Positions 24,010 through 29,377 of a stretch of 29,377 nt of DNA are shown one piece after another. The notes beneath the pieces are model-generated. The model saw only the letters and a list, made by a program, of their open reading frames with translations, ran no database searches and was not told the origin of the DNA. The stretch covers positions 1 through 29,377 of the forward strand of contig CAYMOV010000027.1 in NCBI GenBank assembly GCA_964392085.1, given 5' to 3'. The DNA is from CAYMOV01 sp964392085 (GTDB lineage: Bacteria > Oederibacteriota > Muellerivitia > Muellerivitales > Muellerivitaceae). Within the stretch, counting starts at the first letter, position 1. Every line of letters starts with the position of its first letter. The translations under genes were made by a program, and so were the position numbers.

Positions 24010-25107
24010 TTGCGCGACACGTTCTGCCTGAAGTGGGACCAGGAACACGGGGCCAAGCTGGTGGACTTCCACGGCTGGCGCATGCCGGTGTCCTACGAGA
24101 AGGGCATCCTCTTCGAGCACGAGGCCTGCCGGACCTCCGCGGGGCTTTTCAACATCACCCACATGGGCCGGGCGCGCGTCTACGGCCCGCAGGCCCTCGA
24201 GTTCTGCCAATGGGCCTTCACCAACGACCTCTCCAAGTGCCCGTTGCACAGCGCGCTTTACGGTTTCCTCCTCAACGCCGACGGCGGCATCCTCGACGAC
24301 GTGATCGTCTACAAGGAATCCAACGACAGTTTCCTCTGGATCATCAACGCGGGGGGCCGCGAGGGCGACATTGAGCACCTCTCGCTCCTGGCCGCCGGCA
24401 AGGACCTGCGCCTCGACCACATGTCCGACCGCACCGCCCTGTTGGCGCTCCAGGGCCCGAAGGCCGACGCGGTCCTGAAACGCCTGGTGACCGGTGTCCA
24501 CCTCGACGAGATCCCCTATTTCGGTTTCGGCAAGGGATCGATCCAGGGCAAGGCCGTGACGATCATGGCCACGGGCTACACCGGCGAGGACGGCTACGAG
24601 TTGATGTGCGACGTCTACGACGCCCCGTCGGTTTGGGGGCTCCTGACGGAACAACCCGAGGTGACCGCCTGCGGATTGGGCGCCCGGGATTCCCTGCGGC
24701 TCGAGGCGGGGTTGCCGCTCCACGGCAACGATATCGACGGTAAGACCCAGCCCTTCGAGGCCGGGCTTGGTTGGGCGGTCAAGATGGACAAGGCCGGGGG
24801 TTTTTACGGCCGCGAGGCGCTGAGGCCCACGCCGACCCGCAAGCTCGTCGGCCTCACCTTGGAAGGCAACGCCATCCCGCGCCAGCACTACAAGGTCCTC
24901 TCCGGGGGCCAGGCCGCCGGGGAAGTCACCAGCGGGATCTTCTCGCCCACGCTCAAGAAGGGCATTGCCCTGGCCTACGTGGGGCAGGAATTCCTGGGCA
25001 AGCCCCTGGAGGTGGAGATCCGCGGCAAGGCCGCCCCGGCCCAGGTGGTGAAGCTCCCCTGGGTGCGCCACGTCACGAAAAAGAAAGCCCCCGCCCTAAA
25101 ACCCTGA
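24010..25107 (+). CDS. gcvT: Glycine cleavage system T protein (aminomethyltransferase)
   Basis: A 365-residue tetrahydrofolate-dependent aminomethyltransferase that takes the methylene group from the H protein. It starts at TTG 24010, with GGGGAGG six bases upstream. Family motifs are FHGWRMPVSYEKGILFEHEACRT, NITHMGR, the folate-binding region LLNADGGILDDVIVYK (Asp96/97), and ATGYTGEDGYELM, with GLGARDSLRLEAGLPLHGND toward the end. Length is standard. gcvH follows after a 272-base gap containing an inverted repeat, and gcvP comes after that. No lpd (L protein) gene is in the window. Confidence 0.95.
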   Translation: MRDTFCLKWDQEHGAKLVDFHGWRMPVSYEKGILFEHEACRTSAGLFNITHMGRARVYGPQALEFCQWAFTNDLSKCPLHSALYGFLLNADGGILDDVIVYKESNDSFLWIINAGGREGDIEHLSLLAAGKDLRLDHMSDRTALLALQGPKADAVLKRLVTGVHLDEIPYFGFGKGSIQGKAVTIMATGYTGEDGYELMCDVYDAPSVWGLLTEQPEVTACGLGARDSLRLEAGLPLHGNDIDGKTQPFEAGLGWAVKMDKAGGFYGREALRPTPTRKLVGLTLEGNAIPRQHYKVLSGGQAAGEVTSGIFSPTLKKGIALAYVGQEFLGKPLEVEIRGKAAPAQVVKLPWVRHVTKKKAPALKP

Positions 25108-25131
25108 CGACACCCAAAGTCCCATTTAACG

Positions 25132-25220
25132 CAGGGACCACAGGGAACACAGGGACGGCAAAGCTTTGTTTTTAATGCCCAACCCAATTTAAACTTTCCC
25201 TGTGAACCCTGTGGTCCCTG
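25132..25220. repeat. Inverted repeat with 9-base tandem units (element 4)
   Basis: The left arm (25132-25155) and right arm (25197-25220) are 24-base reverse complements with only two mismatches. Units are CAGGGAC, CACAGGGAA and CACAGGGAC. The 41-base spacer is AT-richer than its surroundings. It lies between gcvT and gcvH and is the best-paired of the five elements. Confidence 0.8.
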
Positions 25221-25274
25221 TGTTTCATGATTTGGTTGGGACTTGTTTCAACTGATAAGCCTTTTGATTTCTGG

Positions 25275-25280
25275 TATATT
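25275..25280 (+). promoter_or_regulatory. Possible -10 box upstream of gcvH
   Basis: TATATT preceded by TGG lies about 100 bases before the gcvH start. The corresponding -35 position (25252-25257, CTGATA) is a weak match. The message would carry a leader with a GC-rich hairpin near 25340-25366. No glycine riboswitch fold was recognised in it. Confidence 0.25.
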
Positions 25281-25379
25281 CTTGCCTCCAACACCCCTCG
25301 TCGCCCCGGATTATCTTCACCCGCCGCACCAATACACGAGGTCGTCCCCCCCGGGGGGCGGACCTTTTGGGAGCCCTCC

Positions 25380-25739
25380 ATGCGCAAGTTCGCCAAGACC
25401 CACGAGTGGTACGAGGACATCGGCGGCGGGAAGATCCGCGTCGGGATCTCCAAGCACGCGGCCCATGAGTTGTCCGACATCGTCTTCGTGGAACTGCCGG
25501 ACGTGGGGAAGAAGCTTGCGGACAAACAGAGCCTTTGCATCCTCGAGTCCGTGAAGGCCGTCTCGGACGTCTACAGCCCGGCGGGCACGGTGGTCGAGGT
25601 CAACGCGGCGATCAAGGACAAGGCGGCCCTCGTGAACGAGGACCCGGAGGGCGCCGGCTGGATCGCCGTGATCCAGGCCGACAACGCGAACTGCCTGGAC
25701 GAGTACCTGGCCGAAGCCGACTACCTGAAAACCCTCTAA
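25380..25739 (+). CDS. gcvH: Glycine cleavage system H protein
   Basis: A 119-residue lipoyl carrier that shuttles the aminomethyl group between the P, T and L proteins. The lipoylated lysine is Lys59 in ILESVKAVSDVYSP. The THEWYE opening and NEDPEGAGWIAVI near the C-terminus are also conserved. GGGAG at 25369-25373 sets the start ATG at 25380. Length is slightly below the usual 125-130 residues but covers the whole fold. It is followed by a heptamer repeat and gcvP. Confidence 0.95.
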   Translation: MRKFAKTHEWYEDIGGGKIRVGISKHAAHELSDIVFVELPDVGKKLADKQSLCILESVKAVSDVYSPAGTVVEVNAAIKDKAALVNEDPEGAGWIAVIQADNANCLDEYLAEADYLKTL

Positions 25740-25743
25740 TACG

Positions 25744-25825
25744 GTTAGGAGTTAGGAGTTAGGAATGAGGAGTGGGAAACGCCAAAGCCCACACCATGAA
25801 CTCCTGACTTCCCGCTCCTAACTCC
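25744..25825. repeat. Inverted repeat with 7-base tandem units between gcvH and gcvP (element 5)
   Basis: GTTAGGA occurs three times in direct succession (25744-25764), followed by the variants ATGAGGA and GTGGGAA. The right arm TTCCCGCTCCTAACTCC (25809-25825) is the reverse complement of such units. A 30-base spacer separates the arms. The element almost fills the 101-base gap between gcvH and gcvP. Confidence 0.75.
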
Positions 25826-25840
25826 TCACAGGAGTTATCA

Positions 25841-28570
25841 ATGGCCTACATCCCCCTCACCCCCGAAGATGAAAAGGCGATGTTGAAGACGATCGGCGTC
25901 GCGAAGCTGGACGACCTTTTCGCCGACGTGCCCCCCGACCAGATCCTGAAGAACGGCCTCAACCTGCCCGCGGGCTTGACCGAGCCCGAACTGCGCCGGT
26001 TCTTCCACATGCTCGGCAAGAACAACCAGCCCGTCAGCGATCGGCCCTGCTTCCTCGGGGCGGGAGTCTATTACCACGACGTGCCCGCCGCCGTGAAGGC
26101 CGTGGTCACCCGGCCCGAGTTCCTCACCAGCTACACGCCCTACCAGCCCGAGATCGCCCAGGGCACCCTGCAGGTGCTCTTCGACTTCCAGACCTATATG
26201 GTGGAACTGACGGGCTTGGAGATTTCCAACGCCTCCCTTTATGACGGCGCCACGGCGGTCACCGAGGCCGTCCTATTGGCCATGCGCGCCAAGAAGTCCA
26301 ACGACGTGCTCGTATCCCGGGCCCTGCACCCCGAGTACCGCCAGACCCTCCAGACCTATTTGGCCCCCAAAGGCTTGATGGCCCGGGAGATCCCCCTGGC
26401 CGGAACGGCCACGGACCTGCAGGCCCTCCAGAAGATGTTGGTCCCCAACGCCGTGGTGGTGATCCAGTACCCGAACTTCCTCGGCACGATCGAGGACCTC
26501 CAGACGCTGGCTTCGGCCTGCCACGAGAAGGGCGCCTACCTGGTGGCCGCCGTGGCGGAGGCCATGAACCTCGCGCTCCTGCCCTCACCGGGCAGCCTCG
26601 GCGCCGACCTTTGCGCGGGCAGCGCCCAGTCCTTCGGCAACGCCCTCTGCTACGGGGGTCCCCACGCGGGCTTCCTGACCTCCCGCATGGCGGACATCCG
26701 CCAGATGCCGGGCCGTATCGTGGGCGGCACCACGGACAAGGCCGGACGGGAGGGACTGGTCCTGACGTTCCAGGCCCGCGAACAGCACATCCGGCGCGAG
26801 CGCGCCATGAGCAACGTCTGTACCACCATGAGCCTGATGGCGAACTTCGCCTCGGCCTGGCTTTACTTCAAGGGCGGCGTCGGCGCCCAAGCCTCGGCCC
26901 AGGCCGGGGCCGCGGCGGCCTTTTCCCTCGCGGAAAACCTGAAGAAGATCAAAGGCTTCGAGGTCCTGACTTCAAATTACGCCAACGAGTTCGTCATCAA
27001 GGGCCCCAAGCCGGAGCTGGCGGATTTCCTGGCCGAATGGGGCCTGGTGGCCCCCTTCGACCTGTCAAAGGACTACCCCGAGCTTAAGGATTGCGTCCTG
27101 GCCGCCACGACGGAGCTCACGGCGCCCGAGGACCTGGAGACGTTCCTCTCCGCCGCCGAGGAGTTCGCCGGGGTCAAGCACCCGGGTAAACCCCACGGCA
27201 AGCCTACGGCCCTGCCGGCTTGGATCCCCTCCCGTCCCGCGCCGGCGATCCGGGCCCATTCCGAGGTTGAGACCGTCCGGTACTACACCAAGCTCGCCCG
27301 CATGAACTTCTGCATCGACGACGGTTTCTATCCCCTCGGGTCCTGCACCATGAAGTACAACCCCAAGGTGAACGAGGAGATCGCCGGCCACGAGAACTGG
27401 GCCAACCTCCATCCCGCCCAGCGCGAGGACGAGGTGCAGGGGGCGCTCCAGGTGATGTACGACCTGGAGTATTGGCTGAAGGAAATCACGGGGTGCCACG
27501 CCTTGACGCTCCAACCGGCCGCGGGCGCCCAAGGTGAGCTGACGGCGCTCCTGATGGCCCGCAAGTACTTCGAGGACCGGGGGGAAACGAAGCGGGTGAA
27601 CGTGCTGGTGCCGGACTCGGCCCACGGCACGAACCCGGCCTCCGCCACCATGGCGGGTTGGAACACGGTGTCGATCCCCACGGACAAGCGGGGCAACCTC
27701 GATGTGGCGGCCCTCAAGGCCAAGGTGGGGAAGGACACGGCGGTCCTCATGCTGACCAACCCCTCGACCCTGGGGCTTTTCGAGGAAAACATCCTGGAAG
27801 TCGCGAAGATCGTCCATGACGCCGGGGGCCTGGTGTACTACGACGGGGCCAACCTGAACGCCATCGTGGGCATCTGCCGCCCCGCGGACATGGGTTTCGA
27901 CTTGGTGCACCTGAACCTGCATAAGACCTTCAGCCAGCCCCACGGCGGCGGCGGTCCCGGCAGCGGGCCCGTGGGCTGTACCCGGAAGCTCGAGCCCTTC
28001 CTTCCGGAGCCCCGGGTGATGAAGCAGGGCAACCGCTACTACCTGAAGTCCGGCTCGCCCCTCTCCATCGGGCGGATGAAGGGCAACGTGGGCAACCATT
28101 CGGTGTTGGTGCGGTCCTTGGCCTATTGCCGCCGCAACGGCAAGGAAGGACTCGAGCGCATCGGGCGCATCGCCACCCTCAACGCCAACTACATGCTGGC
28201 CCGGTTGAAGGACCATTACCCGGTGCCCTACGACCGGATCTGCAAGCACGAGTTCGTGCTGTCGGCCGAGCCGCTGAAGAAGCGGTTCGGCATCACGGCC
28301 TTCGACATCGCGAAGCGCCTGATCGACTTCAACTACCACCCGCCCACCGTGTATTTCCCCCTGGTGGTGCCCGAGGCGATCATGATCGAGCCCACGGAAA
28401 CCGAGCCCAAGGCCACCCTCGACGAGTTCATCGAGGTCATGATCCGGATCCGCAGGGAGATCGAAACGAACCCCGAGCTCCTGCACGACGCGCCGCACCA
28501 CACCCCGGTGTCCCGCATGGACGACGTCAAGGCGGTGAAGGAACCGAGGCTCACCGGGCGGGTGAAGTAA
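25841..28570 (+). CDS. gcvP: Glycine dehydrogenase (decarboxylating), fused gcvPA-gcvPB
   Basis: A 909-residue PLP enzyme that decarboxylates glycine and loads the aminomethyl group on GcvH. Residues 1 to about 440 match the alpha subunit of the two-subunit type: YIPLTPEDEKAMLKTIGV at the start, then SFGNALCYGGPHAGF and QMPGRIVGGTTD and REQHIRRERAMSN. A Pro-rich joint (about 445-475) leads into a beta-subunit-like half: IDDGFYPLGSCTMKYNPK, PAAGAQGELTALL and the PLP-lysine motif LNLHKTFSQPHGGGGPGSGP with Lys695. Usually alpha and beta are separate genes, or the protein is the longer one-chain type of about 950 residues with a different N-terminus. The ribosome site ACAGGAG is at 25828-25834. 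Confidence 0.93.
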   Translation: MAYIPLTPEDEKAMLKTIGVAKLDDLFADVPPDQILKNGLNLPAGLTEPELRRFFHMLGKNNQPVSDRPCFLGAGVYYHDVPAAVKAVVTRPEFLTSYTPYQPEIAQGTLQVLFDFQTYMVELTGLEISNASLYDGATAVTEAVLLAMRAKKSNDVLVSRALHPEYRQTLQTYLAPKGLMAREIPLAGTATDLQALQKMLVPNAVVVIQYPNFLGTIEDLQTLASACHEKGAYLVAAVAEAMNLALLPSPGSLGADLCAGSAQSFGNALCYGGPHAGFLTSRMADIRQMPGRIVGGTTDKAGREGLVLTFQAREQHIRRERAMSNVCTTMSLMANFASAWLYFKGGVGAQASAQAGAAAAFSLAENLKKIKGFEVLTSNYANEFVIKGPKPELADFLAEWGLVAPFDLSKDYPELKDCVLAATTELTAPEDLETFLSAAEEFAGVKHPGKPHGKPTALPAWIPSRPAPAIRAHSEVETVRYYTKLARMNFCIDDGFYPLGSCTMKYNPKVNEEIAGHENWANLHPAQREDEVQGALQVMYDLEYWLKEITGCHALTLQPAAGAQGELTALLMARKYFEDRGETKRVNVLVPDSAHGTNPASATMAGWNTVSIPTDKRGNLDVAALKAKVGKDTAVLMLTNPSTLGLFEENILEVAKIVHDAGGLVYYDGANLNAIVGICRPADMGFDLVHLNLHKTFSQPHGGGGPGSGPVGCTRKLEPFLPEPRVMKQGNRYYLKSGSPLSIGRMKGNVGNHSVLVRSLAYCRRNGKEGLERIGRIATLNANYMLARLKDHYPVPYDRICKHEFVLSAEPLKKRFGITAFDIAKRLIDFNYHPPTVYFPLVVPEAIMIEPTETEPKATLDEFIEVMIRIRREIETNPELLHDAPHHTPVSRMDDVKAVKEPRLTGRVK

Positions 28571-28573
28571 GCT

Positions 28574-28882
28574 GTGGGGGACTGGATCAAATCGTGCCAC
28601 GACTGCCGTAACCCCTGGGAAGGTTCACCCGGAAGTTCGCCCGGCAAAGCCGAGACCTGCCCGCACTGCGGGGCCGACCTCCATTGCTGCCTCAACTGCC
28701 GCCTGTATGACCCCTCGGCCTCCCGCGAATGCCGAAGCCGAACCGTGGAGCATGTGAAGGACAAGGACCGCCGGAACTTCTGCGACGAATTCGTCTTCTC
28801 GGAAAAAGGCGCCGGCTCCCCCTCCGACGGGGGCTCCCCCAGCGAAATGGATAAGAAATGGAAGGACCTTTTCGGGGGCTAA
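28574..28882 (+). CDS. Small zinc-ribbon protein, unknown function
   Basis: A 102-residue protein read from GTG 28574, three bases after the gcvP stop. It has paired cysteines CHDC, CPHC and CCLNC in the first 45 residues, then YDPSASRECRSRTVEHVKDKDR and RNFCDEFVF. The same arrangement (Cys pairs, then YDPSA-x-x-CR, then NFC-x-x-F) is familiar from small uncharacterised proteins in many bacteria. It probably binds one or two zinc ions. No ribosome site is obvious, so translation may be coupled to gcvP. The C-terminal Ser/Gly-rich tail looks disordered. Confidence 0.7.
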   Translation: MGDWIKSCHDCRNPWEGSPGSSPGKAETCPHCGADLHCCLNCRLYDPSASRECRSRTVEHVKDKDRRNFCDEFVFSEKGAGSPSDGGSPSEMDKKWKDLFGG

Positions 28883-28959
28883 ACCGGGACTTTCGGGTTT
28901 TTCCGGCGAGCCCGGGCACTTTTGCCCCTTTGAAGCCGTCTAATCCCCAGGAGGACTCC

Positions 28960-29377
28960 ATGAACCGACCGACCCCGTACCGATTCGCCCCTCTCGCCCT
29001 AGTGTTGGCCCTGGCGGGCTGCGCAAACCCCTACATGCAGAGCTATACCTCCACCCTGGATAAGCGCACACCGGACGAAAAGGCCCGGTTTATCCCGTCC
29101 CAGGTGGAACCCAAACTCGTCACTTCCAACGATATGAAGACCGACGCGCTCCGTCTCCGGGAAAACGGCTACGTCTTGGTCGGGCGGTCCAAGTTCCGCA
29201 GTCCCTTGGTGGATGAGAAACAGGCCCTGGCCCAGGGCAAGAAGATCGGCGCCGAGGTGGTGATGGTGGCCCATAAGTTCGTCACGACGGGCACCGAGAG
29301 CGTGCCCGTGGCCCAGTGGATTCCCGGGCAGGAAGTGGACCACACCGAGCGGACCGTGGTCCAGCACGGGGACTCGA
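28960..29377 (+). CDS. Lipoprotein of unknown function (5' part, runs off the window)
   Basis: ATG 28960 follows a strong ribosome site AGGAGG (28949-28954). The first 21 residues form a lipoprotein signal peptide (RFAPLALVLALAGC, Cys21). The visible 139 residues continue in one frame to the window end. They include PSQVEPKLVTSNDMKTDA, a segment GYVLVGRSKFRS, and AQGKKIGAEVVMVAHKF. The pattern of a small alpha/beta domain in which a Gly-Ala-rich helix precedes a hydrophobic strand is common in uncharacterised lipoproteins. I cannot name a family. Confidence 0.75.
   Translation, partial: MNRPTPYRFAPLALVLALAGCANPYMQSYTSTLDKRTPDEKARFIPSQVEPKLVTSNDMKTDALRLRENGYVLVGRSKFRSPLVDEKQALAQGKKIGAEVVMVAHKFVTTGTESVPVAQWIPGQEVDHTERTVVQHGDS

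Noticed and set aside
25107..25379. Glycine riboswitch in front of gcvH
   Set aside because: The gap is filled by an inverted repeat and a GC-rich hairpin. I could not find the conserved glycine aptamer core.
25744..25825. CRISPR-like array
   Set aside because: Units are seven bases long, directly adjacent and without spacers, and there are no cas genes.

Overview
The window looks like chromosomal DNA of a GC-rich, Gram-negative-type bacterium, probably from a little-cultured lineage. Several exported proteins or lipoproteins carry long Thr-Pro repeat linkers, and one ends in a secretion/sorting-like C-terminal domain. From memory this style is common in candidate phyla such as FCPU426 or Goldbacteria, but the assignment is low confidence. 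The housekeeping genes are enolase, glycine cleavage T, H and P, and the end of a succinate dehydrogenase iron-sulfur subunit.

Region 1 (1 to about 5.2 kb) is an accessory region built on the 3' end of an sdhB-like gene. The window opens on the last eight codons of that gene and its terminator. The last 51 codons plus the terminator occur again at 872-1076 and 2730-2933. These copies differ at many silent positions but encode the same protein end. Cargo lies between and after them: a HigB/HigA-type toxin-antitoxin pair (190-839), a 429-residue protein of unknown function (1425-2714), and an AT-rich module of reverse transcriptase, structured RNA and SLATT-like membrane protein (3020-5169). 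The last module has the layout of a defence-associated reverse transcriptase system. The region reads as cassettes accreted behind one conserved gene end. No integrase is visible.

Region 2 (5.3-17.3 kb) holds a large exported Asp-box/BNR repeat protein, a DRE-TIM aldolase-like enzyme with a small partner, an MDR oxidoreductase and VOC protein operon, a divergent short-chain dehydrogenase, two Thr-Pro-rich lipoproteins, an aldo/keto reductase, and a two-gene ABC exporter.

Region 3 (17.5-29.4 kb) holds enolase with a Cys-rich partner, an MFS transporter, a CE7-type esterase, a GNAT acetyltransferase, a secreted thermonuclease-like protein, gcvT, gcvH and a fused gcvPA-gcvPB, a small zinc-ribbon protein and the start of a lipoprotein. 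Five intergenic gaps carry long inverted repeats with arms made of short tandem 7-, 8- or 9-base units. Three of them surround the esterase and acetyltransferase genes and two separate the glycine cleavage genes.
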